From: Rutidosis leptorrhynchoides
Lineage: Eukaryota > Streptophyta > Magnoliopsida > Asterales > Asteraceae
Direction: 5' to 3'
Assembly: GCF_046630445.1 (NCBI RefSeq)
Contig: NC_092333.1
Span: 361,449,501-361,513,500 of the forward strand
Length of the DNA: 64,000 nucleotides
A program made the position numbers and the translations under genes. Positions 47,588 to 59,457 of the stretch are shown piece after piece (the stretch's first letter is position 1; every line of letters begins with the position of its first letter). The notes beneath the pieces were generated by a model. That model made no database searches. It had not been told where the DNA came from and was given only the letters and a program-made list of their open reading frames with translations.

Positions 47588-47993
47588 CCAGTATCGTATA
47601 GATGGTAGGACGTGGCAAAGCAGCACGATCTGGGGGGGACCACGTGAGCGCACTATTTATACGACATAATAGTACTACTCTGTACTATCTTTTCCCCTCC
47701 CCTTTTTCTTGTCGCCTACGTGGCTAAGAAAAGGACGATCACTCTCGCCTATAAATACTCACACTGAATCTCACATAAGGGTAACAAAGGTAGAGTAAAA
47801 AAACATCATTCACTTACATTACTCTAACTACGCAATCATATACAAACGGTTGTCAGGTAACGTTCCTTGAACAGTAAATCCTAACAACGTCCAACGAGCC
47901 ATGAACACTGGTCAACCCGAATGATGGTGGGTTACGTTTAACCACCCTTTCTGAGATCATCAACTCGTATGAGGGTTATTCATGGTACTCCGG
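47588..47993 (+). mobile_element. F, piece 2: LTR-like promoter segment
   Basis: Resumes after the CACTA duplication CCA. It contains a G-box CACGTG (47641-47646), a second ACGTGG (about 47718) and a TATA box CCTATAAATACTC (about 47748-47760) in the order expected of a promoter. It ends at the D target duplication TCCGG (47989-47993) and continues at 55345. Confidence 0.5.
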
Positions 47994-48596
47994 TGAAAGG
48001 ACCCGTTCATATACATTATAAACGATTCACAATAGTTGATTACATCGCGAGGTATTTGACCTCTATATGATACATTTTACAAACATTGCATTCGTTTTTA
48101 AAAGATAAACTTTCTTTACAACGAAAGTTGACGGCATGCACACCATTTCATAATACATCCAACTATAATTGGCTTAATAATAATCTTGATGAACTCAATG
48201 ACTCGAATGCAACGTCTTTCAAAATATGCCATGAATGACTCCAAGTAATATTCTTAAAATGAGCTAATGCACAGCAGAAGATTTCTTTAATACAATACTG
48301 TATTTCATAGTAAAAATACATATAACGTCATTTGACAAGTGCAAGGTTGGCCTCGGATTCACGAACGTATCAATATTTAGTTTCAATATTGTAGGAAAGT
48401 ACGTAGACGCAACGGAGATGATAAACACTAGATTGACCTCACGAGCATACCCATGAACCATACTCATCACCTCTATAGCTATAACCCATAATTTCCTTAG
48501 CTTCGACTCATTCAAAAAAACTATTTTGAAATCACTCGGACACTACTCCGTCGTAATATTTTATTTATACTAATAATATCTTGAAATAATATAGAG

Positions 48597-48600
<4 letters not shown>

Positions 48601-48688
<88 letters not shown>
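48601..48688. repeat. (TA)n microsatellite in D 3' LTR
   Basis: 88 bp of TA; the matching tract in the other LTR is about 65 bp. Confidence 0.95.
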
Positions 48689-48691
<3 letters not shown>

Positions 48692-48773
48692 CGATTGAGA
48701 GAGTTTAGAGAAATATATTTTAAAGTTTCTATGAAATAATGAAACCTATTGAATTCTATTTATAATAGATTTT

Positions 48774-49176
48774 GAATTATTAAAGTGAATTATTAGAGTA
48801 TGAATTATTAAAGTGAATTATTGAAGTATGAATTATTAAAGTATGAATTATTAAAGTGAATTATTAAAGTATGAATTATTAAAGTGAATTATTAAAGTGA
48901 ATTATTAAAGTATGAATTATTAAAGTATGAATTATTAAAGTGAATTATTAAATTATGAATTATTAAAGTGAATTATTAAAGTATGAATTATTAAAGTATG
49001 AATTATTAAAGTGAATTATTAAAGTGAATTATTAAAGTATGAATTATTAAAGTGAATTATTAAAGTGAATTATTAAAGTATGAATTATTAAAGTGAATTA
49101 TTAAAGTGAATTATTAAAGTATGAATTATTAAAGTGAATTATTAAATTGAATTATTAAAGTATGAATTATTAAAGT
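48774..49176. repeat. Tandem GAATTATTAAAGT(AT) array in D 3' LTR
   Basis: About 403 bp of 13-bp units GAATTATTAAAGT mixed with 15-bp units ending AT. The array in the 5' LTR (54165-54580) is 416 bp. Confidence 0.93.
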
Positions 49177-49933
49177 TAAAGTAAAATAAAAGTAAAGTAA
49201 AGGTAAAGTTAAAGTATAGTAAAAGTATAAAAACTATGTATGTATAATACGCGTATAAATATATATAATATTAATTTAAATCGTTATATATATTTAATGA
49301 AATAAAATATAAATATCGTTATATTTATTATACTGGTTAAGTAATGAGTTGTCAAAAGTGATTCTAGATATTTATAAAAGTTATATACGTTTTAATAATA
49401 AAGTTCTTTTTAAACTGAAAACGTTTTTTATACTTTTGAAACTAAATTAATAGAATATTATGGAAACCAATTCTCCACTAACTTTTGTCTAACTTTCGTA
49501 AATGACACCTTTTGTTTTTATTTATAAATAGCTTTACAAATTATTCTGAATATCGTTAAGAGGAATAGATTTTCTCAAATCATAGTGGACCTCTCAACAG
49601 AGACTTGTAATCATAATTCAATGTTTCTAATAATTTAATCATTTAATATATTTTTTTTAATTTCATCGAAAATCATATTGAAATAAATACGTTCGTATAA
49701 AGTATTATACGTTTAATACTTTATTAATATTCTCAAGTTATAATATATATATACATATACATATCTATTTATATATAACGGTTCGTGAATCGTCAGAATT
49801 TGGTCGAGGTTATAATGAATGTATGAACACAGTTTAAAATTCTTGAGATTTAACTTAACAAACTTTGCTTATCGTGTCGGAATAATATAAAGATTAAAGT
49901 TTAAATTTGGTCGGAAATTTCCGGGTCGTCACA

Positions 49934-49949
49934 GTACCTACCCGTTAAA
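49934..49949 (-). promoter_or_regulatory. Polypurine tract of element D
   Basis: On the minus strand TTTAACGGGTAGGTAC, identical to that of C. Confidence 0.75.
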
Positions 49950-51189
49950 GAAATTTCGTCCTCGAAATTTGATAGAGGTCGTCATGACTAACAATGAGAA
50001 TGTTATTATAACGATTATAGAGTTTTATCATGTTCAAGAAGAATGGATAAAATAATTCGATTAATAGAAACGTGTGAGTGAAGTTATCGTAAATGAATGA
50101 AATAAGATAATAGTGATTCGTCGTATCTTTTGACGTCATCACGAATGATCTCCGAAAAGAAAATCTTTGTAATCTATATTGGATTTGATTATTCGGCGAT
50201 TAAGGAAATTATGATCCTCTTCGAATTAATGCGATAATCCATTTTGATTTCTCTGTCGGATATTTCACTATAAATCCACCTCATTTGTTTTCTTACAACT
50301 CACACCTTCTCAACTCATATTTTAAAGTATTTGTCAATATGCTTCATCCAGTGCTGATTCTTGATATACTCCTCACTTTCATATCTGTCGCTCTTCTTTT
50401 TCATCTGCCTCCAGAAGAATCTATTTACTTCTACTATACTCTTGGTTTTATAGTGTTTTTAGTTCTCCCGTGTCTTTATATTGCTATATGCATTGATATA
50501 TACGGTTTGTGATTTCTGGGTTGTTGTTGGGTTTTATATCTTCCCTTATATTTCAAAGTCCTTGCTTCTTCTATAATCATTGTCATCCACAGTTAATGCT
50601 CTCTTCTATTTGCTATGATTTATACTCCCATTTCTAGTTCGGAGCTTTGTCCTTTCATTTCTTCTTCTTGCGATTAAGCACCGCTTGTAATGGTCCAGAA
50701 TTCGCAGATATAAATTTCGGAATGAACATTGTTAATGTTCTAGGAAGGAAATTGTAATGACACGATCTTGACTTGTCAAATTACCAGAATACCTCGGAAA
50801 AGACCGAATCATCAAGAAATATTTTCTTGATATTTAGAGATCAAAGAGAATACAAGAGTCGTGTAACATAGCACATGATGACGTTATGATCTGTGAATCA
50901 TCATGTTCCATTTAGAAACTCAGCATGAATTACTGTAATATAATCACGTTGATCAAGTGTCATTATATTATACTAACTCATGCTTCAGCTCCCAACACTT
51001 CTTCAAGAATATTCCTATTTTAAACTCGAATATTTCAGAATTTAGAAACTAAAATAGTTTCTTTTATGATATAATACAGATAGCGCGAAGAGGTAAATGA
51101 TTTCAGATAAGAATAATTATAAAAATATCTTCAGAAGTATGGATGATATTTATAATGAAAGATACGATGATATCTTAGAATGTCTAATA
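49950..51189. other. D interior, left part: no supportable gene
   Basis: AT-rich sequence with only short, feature-poor ORFs on either strand. Confidence 0.4.
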
Positions 51190-51588
51190 TCAGAGGATGA
51201 TGAAGGATATTGTCCGCAGGGGTTTAGAGTCAGGAGCAAGGTATTCGTTAATGACTTCAGCAAGTACTGAATCATTTGGATTCTTTGAAGGCAGGTTCAG
51301 CCTTTGTGATTTGTCCACAGTCTCCTTCATACTTTGCTCAATCCGTTTTCCAGTTTCAAATCTTCTCTTTTTCTGAGCTTTGCCAATATGCTATCCTTTA
51401 TCATCCAACTTTTTACTGTTAAGGTCGTTTACAGTTTTTGCTGCTTCATCAGCATTTTTCAAAATTTCGAAAACTGGTTCGCAGTTTAGGGTGTTTTTCA
51501 GAAATTTCTCATTCAAATAATGTAAGTCTTGGAGGTAGACGTTGTGTGTATATGTAATTGTTGATGTAGACATGCTGCGAGGTTTCAA
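51190..51588 (-). pseudogene. Decayed ORF of element D (132 codons, one stop)
   Basis: ATG at 51588 (MKPRSMSTSTITY). The frame runs to a TAG at 51391-51393 and then stays open to a TGA at 51190-51192, so one nonsense codon splits an approximately 132-codon ORF. The product is hydrophilic: FLKNTLNCEPVFEILKNADE, then after the stop a basic KAQKKRRFETGKR and DSVLAEVINEYLAP. No known domain. It does not resemble gag of C. Confidence 0.45.
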
Positions 51589-52332
51589 AATACTGATTGC
51601 TGATTCTCAATAATTGGTATGGCAATTCTTGTTATAAGGTACGAATGAGTATATGATAGGGTTTCGATAATTATAATGATTTTTTTTTTTTTGGAAAGTC
51701 AAAGATCAGTGAAGTTGTTGGTAAGTTTATTGCTAATGTGGTGAATGTAAACGATTCCCCGGTAACGTTGGCGAAAGGGCAACGTATCTATCGAGGTTAT
51801 AATAAGACTTTTTTGATTGAGAAGTCGAAGTTGACTTGCTGGAGCCGTGACAAAACTGTCTATTTTTAAACGGAATTGAAAAGTTATGTTAGCTAGTAAA
51901 TGCCAAAGGGTCTAACACGGATACGTGTCGAACTATGACTTGGGTTTTGAGAGTTTTTCAGGTGTATAACTGTGGGTAACATGTGGTTGGATCATTATCT
52001 CGATTGTTCCTTAGTTGAAGTGTCTTCAGGAATTTCGAAGGGTTTGAGCACATATTGTAATCGTTAATACATATGATGTTCTAACACAGTTTTGAAGTCA
52101 AAGTATAGCTTTGAAAGATATAGGAATCTAAGAGTGATGATACTGGTTATATTTCGAATTGAATTATGCGATTTCAAAATCAGAATATGTAATTGAATTT
52201 GAATGAGTATGATTGTTTTGATTTATATGAAATAATGGTTATTGTTGTGAAAGTAGGGAGTATAGTTGATGATTGCTGAATCAGTTTCGAAAAATGTAAT
52301 ATATTAATTGTGAATTTATATATCTCTCGGGT
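51589..52332. other. D interior between the two ORFs
   Basis: No coding signal. A poly-T stretch at about 51679-51692 (plus strand). Confidence 0.4.
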
Positions 52333-52348
52333 ATTACCTACCCGTTAA
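52333..52348 (-). promoter_or_regulatory. Internal copy of the polypurine-tract motif in D
   Basis: On the minus strand TTAACGGGTAGGTAAT, just downstream of the leader ORF, in the same relative place as the internal copy in C. Confidence 0.55.
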
Positions 52349-52544
52349 AAAAAATTTCACAATTAATATTTTGTACAACAGAATTTTATTTCAGTCTTTA
52401 TGAAAATATATATGTACATATTTTCTTCAGATGTAACATAGATTTAATGAGTTAATATTAAATTAAACTCATTTAATTTACGGTTGAAACTAGAACTGAA
52501 TAATCCCTAAAGACTTTAGAAATTACATAACTTTTACGGAGTAT

Positions 52545-53003
52545 TTATTCAATAAAATTGAAATTATGAATTAATATTTCGTTATTTGTTGGTGTTTGTA
52601 ACCCTTGCACCATATTCTCTAAAGCCACTACTCGAGTGCGAAGCGCGTTGACTTCTTCTATTACACCGGGGTGATTCTCGGTTCGGACGAGCGGATAAAT
52701 AAAATCTAGAATTTGATGTAGTATATAATCATGACGAGAAAATCTGCAAATGAGAGAGAAAATGGTGTTTCGGACCGGTTCGCCGGTAAGTGCTTCAGGT
52801 TCATCGCCAAGAGGGCAATGTGGTGGATGGAAGGGATCACCTTCTTCTTGTCTCCAATTATTGAGGAGGCTACGAACCTATCCCCAATTCATCCAGAATA
52901 GATGATGGCTAATTGGTTGATCCATTCCGGTCACACTGCTTTCGGAGCTTGAGTGGGATTCCATATCGGAATTCGAGGGACTTGAACTAATGACGAATTC
53001 CAT
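52545..53003 (-). pseudogene. Decayed leader ORF of element D (152 codons, one stop)
   Basis: ATG at 53003 (MEFVISSSPSNSDMESHSSS), stop at 52545-52547; a TAG at codon 42 (52878-52880) interrupts it. After the stop the frame encodes VRSLLNNWRQEEGDPFHPPH, EPVRNTIFSLICRFSRHDYI, and a heptad-like end (EEVNALRTRVVALENMVQGL) that could form a coiled coil. It lies in the same position as the leader ORF of C, after the primer site and before the internal tract motif, and also begins Ser/acid-rich. Function unknown. Confidence 0.55.
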
Positions 53004-53394
53004 TTCGTTCAATTGAATAAAGGATTTTTTGATATGAAATGATTTTTCAGCTATCGGGTGGTATTCTAATTACATAGAATATCTATATATATAGCGCAAA
53101 AGATTTCATAGATTACGGAGGAATTTACGGGATATGTCAGGCAAAGTTTACAGTAACAGATACGCTAAGATATAGATTAGCAGATACGCTAAGATATGAA
53201 TTTTGTCTATACACTATTCATGCAGTCAATGCAGTAAGACGTGTCTAGACTAAGAATGATAAGCAGGCAATTTCCGACAAAAATGATGAGCAAAACTTTT
53301 GACATGCAGACACGGTCGAAGTCCAGACTCACTAATGCAGCCTAACGACTATCAGTTAGACACACTAATGCAGACCTAGTTCGCTAAGACCACC

Positions 53395-53406
53395 GCTCTG
53401 ATAACA
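53395..53406 (-). promoter_or_regulatory. Primer binding site of element D
   Basis: On the minus strand TGTTATCAGAGC, one mismatch from the initiator-Met tRNA site used by C, two bases inside the 5' LTR. The next ~90 bp match the C leader closely. Confidence 0.8.
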
Positions 53407-54011
53407 ACTGAAAGGACCCGTTCATATACATTATAAACGATTCACAATAGTTGATTACATCGCGAGGTATTTGACCTCTATATGATACATTTTACAAACA
53501 TTGCATTCGTTTTTAAAAGATAAACTTTCTTTACAACGAAAGTTGACGGCATGCACACCATTTCATAATACATCCAACTATAATTGGCTTAATAATAATC
53601 TTGATGAACTCAATGACTCGAATGCAACGTCTTTCAAAATATGCCATGAATGACTCCAAGTAATATTCTTAAAATGAGCTAATGCACAGCGGAAGATTTC
53701 TTTAATACAATACTGTATTTCGTAGTAAAAATACATATAACGTCATTTGACAAGTGCAAGGTTGGCCTCGGATTCATGAACGTATCAATATTTAGATTCA
53801 ATATTGCAGGAAAGTACGTAGACGCAACGGAGATGATAAACACTAGATTGACCTCACGAGCATACCCATGAACCATACACATCACCTCCATAGCTATAAC
53901 CCATAATTTCCTTAGCTTCGACTCATTCAAAAAAACTATTTTGAAATCACTCGGACACTACTCCGTCGTAATATTTTATTTATACTAATAATATCTTGAA
54001 ATAATACAGAG

Positions 54012-54014
<3 letters not shown>

Positions 54015-54079
<65 letters not shown>
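54015..54079. repeat. (TA)n microsatellite in D 5' LTR
   Basis: About 65 bp of TA repeat. Confidence 0.95.
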
Positions 54080-54082
<3 letters not shown>

Positions 54083-54164
54083 CGATTGAGAGAGTTTAGA
54101 GAAATATATTTTCAAGTTTCTATGAAATAATGAAACCTATTGAATTCTATTTATAATAGATTTT

Positions 54165-54580
54165 GAATTATTAAAGTGAATTATTAGAGTATGAATTATT
54201 AAAGTGAATTATTGAAGTATGAATTATTAAAGTATGAATTATTAAAGTGAATTATTAAAGTATGAATTATTAAAGTGAATTATTAAAGTGAATTATTAAA
54301 GTATGAATTATTAAAGTGAATTATTAAAGTATGAATTATTAAAGTGAATTATTAAATTATGAATTATTAAAGTGAATTATTAAAGTATGAATTATTAAAG
54401 TATGAATTATTAAAGTGAATTATTAAAGTGAATTATTAAAGTATGAATTATTAAAGTGAATTATTAAAGTGAATTATTAAAGTATGAATTATTAAAGTGA
54501 ATTATTAAAGTAAATTATTAAAGTATGAATTATTAAAGTGAATTATTAAATTGAATTATTAAAGTATGAATTATTAAAGT
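54165..54580. repeat. Tandem GAATTATTAAAGT(AT) array in D 5' LTR
   Basis: 416 bp, the same unit structure as 48774-49176 with one 13-bp unit more. Confidence 0.93.
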
Positions 54581-55344
54581 TAAAGTAAAATAAAAGTAAA
54601 GTAAAGGTAAAGTTAAAGTATAGTAAAAGTATAAAAACTATGTATGTATAATACGCGTATAAATATATATAATATTAATTTAAATCGTTATATATATTTA
54701 ATGAAATAAAATATAAATATCGTTATATTTATTATACTGGTTAAGTAATGAGTTGTCAAAAGTGATTCTAGATATTTATAAAAGTTATATACGTTTTAAT
54801 AATAAAGTTCTTTTTAAACTGAAAACGTTTTTTATACTTTTGAAACTAAATTAATAGAATATTATGGAAACCAATTCTCCACTAACTTTTGTCTAACTTT
54901 CGTAAATGACACTTTTTGTTTTTAATAATAAATAGCTTTACAAATTATTCTGAATATCGTTAAGAGGAATAGATTTTCTCAAATCATAGTGGACCTCTCA
55001 ACAGAGACTTGTAATCATAATTCAATGTTTCTAATAATTCAATCATTTAATATATTTTTTTTAATTTCATCGAAAATCATATTGAAACAAATACGTTCGT
55101 ATAAAGTATTATACGTTTAATACTTTATTAATATTCTCAAGTTATAATATATATATATACATATACATATCTATTTATATATAACGGTTCGTGAATCGTC
55201 AGAATTTGGTCGAGGTTATAATGAATGTATGAACACAGTTTAAAATTCTTGAGATTTAACTTAACAAACTTTGCTTATCGTGTCGGAATAATATAAAGAT
55301 TAAAGTTTAAATTTGGTCGGAAATTTCCGGGTCGTCACATCCGG

Positions 55345-55435
55345 ACCGTAGAGTTAAACTCAAAAAACCCTTAAATCCCCCTTTATCGTTGATCTTGCAT
55401 GAACCAAACCCTTTGGACTATTTCATGCTTGATCA
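55345..55435. mobile_element. F, piece 3: end of the LTR-like insertion
   Basis: From the D duplication to GCTTGATCA, after which E2 LTR homology resumes. The three pieces sum to about 0.7 kb with TG...CA ends, as a solo LTR would have, but I see no 5-bp target duplication around F. Confidence 0.4.
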
Positions 55436-55545
55436 CTGTGGAATGTAAACTTATCGAAACTCTCTAATACCAAATCTGTTCTTACACGTACCGAGTCTCA
55501 TTCTAACAATCATTTTTTCAATTCTCACTATGATCTGACCTATCA
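55436..55545 (+). repeat. E2 3' LTR, remainder
   Basis: CTGTGGAATGTAAA... to ATCTGACCTATCA aligns with the second half of the E1 LTR (CTGTGGAATGTAAA... ATTTGACCTATCA). Together with 21074-21208 it gives 245 bp against 242 bp in E1, so about 34 kb has been inserted into a single LTR. Confidence 0.8.
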
Positions 55546-56170
55546 CTTCTAATCTTTTCGTGGTTTTTCTTGTGTAACATGTTGCAATGGGAAAGTCTGG
55601 TAACAATCAATCGTCTCGTTCTCACGGTTATAATATTATGGGGTCGAAACAAGCAAATCAAGTCAAGACTCCCGTCACAAGCAAAACTCCAAACACCGGA
55701 GCAGAAAAGCTCCCCGAAAATTCAACAACATCATCAGCTGTAGTTGCTCTGTATCTCAGCCATTTACGTCGCAAAAAACTGACGAATATTGGGCACCAAG
55801 TGATGAAGATGATGAGGACGATGATTATAAGGAAGAAACTCCTTATACTATAGTAGGGTCCTTTCACATATACTCTACGCCCAAGTCAACGGTTCATACC
55901 AGGAGATTAATGACACCTTCGAGTGCATGCGAGTATTTAGCGGGGCAGAACATCGATGTTGGTTGTCCAACTAGAAATCGCACTCCCCTGGACAATATAT
56001 GAAGAAAGCGAATGCCTTCGCCTATTCTCTAGTTGTCGTCTTTGCTTTCACCAAGTACGCCTTCAGGACGCACTACCGATTCTGCGGGGAAAAGCAAGAA
56101 GAAGAGTCAGGAAGATTTACTTGACATACTGGCCCAAGCTGCGCCAGATAAATATGTGTAGGCATTCACG
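55546..56170 (+). pseudogene. Decayed gag-like ORF, interrupted by B'
   Basis: An ATG at 55587 opens MGKSGNNQSSRSHGYNI. After a frame change near 55780 a second frame reads DEYWAPSDEDDEDDDYKEE, then stops, then AGKSKKKSQEDLLDILAQ up to a TAG near 56160. The Ser/Asn-rich start and acidic middle resemble the N-terminus of some plant Tat-type gag proteins, but no capsid or zinc-knuckle motif is visible. It may equally be host sequence. B' joins at 56171. Confidence 0.35.
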
Positions 56171-59100
56171 TGAAATGTCCCGTTCTTATTGATTAAAAAC
56201 GTTCCATATTAATTGATTTCGTTGCGAGGTTTTGACCTCTATATGAGACGTTTTTCAAAGACTGCATTCATTTTTAAAACAAACCATAACCTTTATTTCA
56301 TAAATAAAGGTTTAAAAAGCTTTACGTAGATTATCAAATAATGATAATCTAAAATATCCTGTTTACACACGACCATTACATAATGGTTTACAATACAAAT
56401 ATGTTACATCGAAATCAGTTTCTTGAATGCAGTTTTTACACAATATCATACAAACATGGACTCCAAATCTTGTCCTTATTTTAGTATGCAACAGCGGAAG
56501 CTCTTAATATTTACCTGAGAATAAACATGCTTTAAACGTCAACAAAAATGTTGGTGAGTTATAGGTTTAACCTATATATATCAAATCGTAACAATAGACC
56601 ACAAGATTTCATATTTCAATACACATCCCATACATAGAGATAAAAATCATTCATATGGTGAACACCTGGTAACCGACATTAACAAGATGCATATATAAGA
56701 ATATCCCCATCATTCCGGGACACCCTTCGGATATGATATAAATTTCGAAGTACTAAAGCATCCGGTACTTTGGATGGGGTTTGTTAGGCCCAATAGATCT
56801 ATCTTTAGGATTCGCGTCAATTAGGGTGTCTGTTCCCTAATTCTTAGATTACCAGACTTAATAAAAAGGGGCATATTCGATTTCGATAATTCAACCATAG
56901 AATGTAGTTTCACGTACTTGTGTCTATTTTGTAAATCATTTATAAAACCTGCATGTATTCTCATCCCAAAAATATTAGATTTTAAAAGTGGGACTATAAC
57001 TCACTTTCACAGATTTTTACTTCGTCGGGAAGTAAGACTTGGCCACTGGTTGATTTACGAACCTATAACAATATATACATATATATCAAAGTATGTTCAA
57101 AATATATTTACAACACTTTTAATATATTTTGATGTTTTAAGTTTATTAAGTCAGCTGTCCTCGTTAGTAACCTACAACTAGTTGTCCACAGTTAGATGTA
57201 CAGAAATAAATCGATAAATATTATCTTGAATCAATCCACGACCCAGTGTATACGTATCTCAGTATTGATCACAACTCAAACTATATATATTTTGGAATCA
57301 ACCTCAACCCTGTATAGCTAACTCCAACATTCACATATAGAGTGTCTATGGTTGTTCCGAAATATATATAGATGTGTCGACATGATAGGTCGAAACATTG
57401 TATACGTGTCTATGGTATCTCAAGATTACATAATATACAATACAAGTTGATTAAGTTATGGTTGGAATAGATTTGTTACCAATTTTCACGTAGCTAAAAT
57501 GAGAAAAATTATCCAATCTTGTTTTACCCATAACTTCTTCATTTTAAATCCGTTTTGAGTGAATCAAATTGCTATGGTTTCATATTGAACTCTATTTTAT
57601 GAATATAAACAGAAAAGTATAGGTTTATAGTCGGAAAAATAAGTTACAAGTCATTTTTGTAAAGGTAGTCATTTCAGTCGAAAGAACGACGTCTAGATGA
57701 CCATTTTAGAAAACATACTTCCACTTTGAGTTTAATCATAATTTTTGGATATAGTTTCATGTTCATAATAAAAATCATTTTCTCAGAATAACAACTTTAA
57801 AATCAAAGTTTATCATAGTTTTTAATTAACTAACCCAAAACAGCCCGCGGTGTTACTACGACGGCGTAAATCCAGTTTTACGGTGTTTTTCGTGTTTCCA
57901 GGTTTTAAATCATTAAGTTAGCATATCATATAGATATAGAACATGTGTTTAGTTGATTTTAAAAGTCAAGTTAGAAGGATTAACTTTTGTTTGCGAACAA
58001 GTTTAGAATTAACTAAACTATGTTCTAGTGATTACAAGTTTAAACCTTCGAATAAGATAGCTTTATATGTATGAATCGAATGATGTTATGAACATCATTA
58101 CTACCTTAAGTTCCTTGGATAAACCTACTGGAAAAGAGAAAAATGGATCTAGCTTCAATGGATCCTTGGATGGCTCGAAGTTCTTGAAGCAGAATCATGA
58201 CACGAAAACAAGTTCAAGTAAGATCATCACTTGAAATAAGATTGTTATAGTTATAGAAATTGAACCAAAGTTTGAATATGATTATTACCTTGTATTAGAA
58301 TGATAACCTACTGTAAGAAACAAAGATTTCTTGAGGTTGGATGATCACCTTACAAGATTGGAAGTGAGCTAGCAAACTTGAAAGTATTCTTGATTTTATG
58401 AAACTAGAACTTTTGGAATTTATGAAGAACACTTAGAACTTGAAGATAGAACTTGAGAGAGATCAATTAGATGAATAAAATTGAAGAATGAAAGTGTTTG
58501 TAGGTGTTTTTGGTCATTGGTGTATGGATTAGATATAAAGGATATGTAATTTTGTTTTCATGTAAATAAGTCATGAATGATTACTCATATTTTTGTAATT
58601 TTATGGGATATTTCATGCTAGTTGCCAAATGATGGTTCCCACATGTGTTAGGTGACTCACATGGGCTGCTAAGAGCTGATCATTGGAGTGTATATACCAA
58701 TAGTACATACATCTAAAAGCTGTGTATTGTACGAGTACGAATACGGGTGCATACGAGTAGAATTGTTGATGAAACTGAACGAGGATGTAATTGTAAGCAT
58801 TTTTGTTAAGTAGAAGTATTTTGATAAGTGTATTGAAGTCTTTCAAAAGTGTATAAATACATATTAAAACACTACATGTATATACATTTTAACTGAGTCG
58901 TTAAGTCATCGTTAGTCGTTACATGTAAGTGTTGTTTTGAAACCTTTAGGTTAACGATCTTGTTAAATGTTGTTAACCCAATGTTTATAATATCAAATGA
59001 GATTTTAAATTATTATATTATCATGATATTATCATGTATGAATATCTCTTAATATGATATATATACATTAAATGTCTTTACAACGATAATCGTTACATAT

Positions 59101-59422
59101 ATGTCTCGTTTAAAAATCATTAAGTTAGTAGTCTTGTTTTTACATATGTAGTTCATTGTTAATATACTTAATGATATGTTTACTTATCATAGTATCATGT
59201 TAACTATATATATATATCCATATATATGTCATCATATAGTTTTTACAAGTTTTAACGTTCGTGAATCACCGGTCAACTTGGGTGGTCAATTGTCTATATG
59301 AAACATATTTCAATTAATCAAGTCTTAACAAGTTTGATTGCTTAACATGTTGGAAACATTTAATCATGTAAATATAAATCTCAATTAATATATATAAACA
59401 TGGAAAAGTTCGGGTCACTACA
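56171..59422 (-). repeat. 3' LTR of B' (3252 bp)
   Basis: Inverse complement of 5795-9045 with few differences by eye. Confidence 0.94.
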
Positions 59423-59438
59423 GTACCTACCCGTTAAA
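59423..59438 (-). promoter_or_regulatory. Polypurine tract of B'
   Basis: On the minus strand TTTAACGGGTAGGTAC next to the 3' LTR start. Confidence 0.75.
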
Positions 59439-59457
59439 TAAATTTCGTCCCGAAATT

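Larger units (their letters stand above)
47994..49933 (-). repeat. 3' LTR of element D
   Basis: 1940 bp, from GTCGTCACA end to TGAAAGGACCC. Contains a TA microsatellite and a GAATTATTAAAGT array. The conserved GCGAGGTATTTGACCTCTATATG motif is at about 48047. Confidence 0.93.
47994..55339 (-). mobile_element. Element D: non-autonomous LTR retrotransposon (7346 bp)
   Basis: Two LTRs (1940 and 1931 bp) in direct orientation are flanked by the target duplication TCCGG (47989-47993; 55340-55344). The primer site and polypurine tract place the 5' end on the right. The 3.5-kb interior has no gag-pol; it holds two short decayed ORFs. Its first ~100 bp and its tract are nearly the same as in element C, which points to mobilisation in trans by a C-like relative. 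Confidence 0.92.
53409..55339 (-). repeat. 5' LTR of element D
   Basis: 1931 bp, nearly identical to the 3' LTR apart from repeat-length differences in the TA tract (54015-54079) and the 13-bp array (54165-54580). Confidence 0.93.

Noticed and set aside
48774-49176. CRISPR-like regular repeats
   Set aside because: Units of 13-15 bp without spacers, in a plant LTR; this is a tandem minisatellite.
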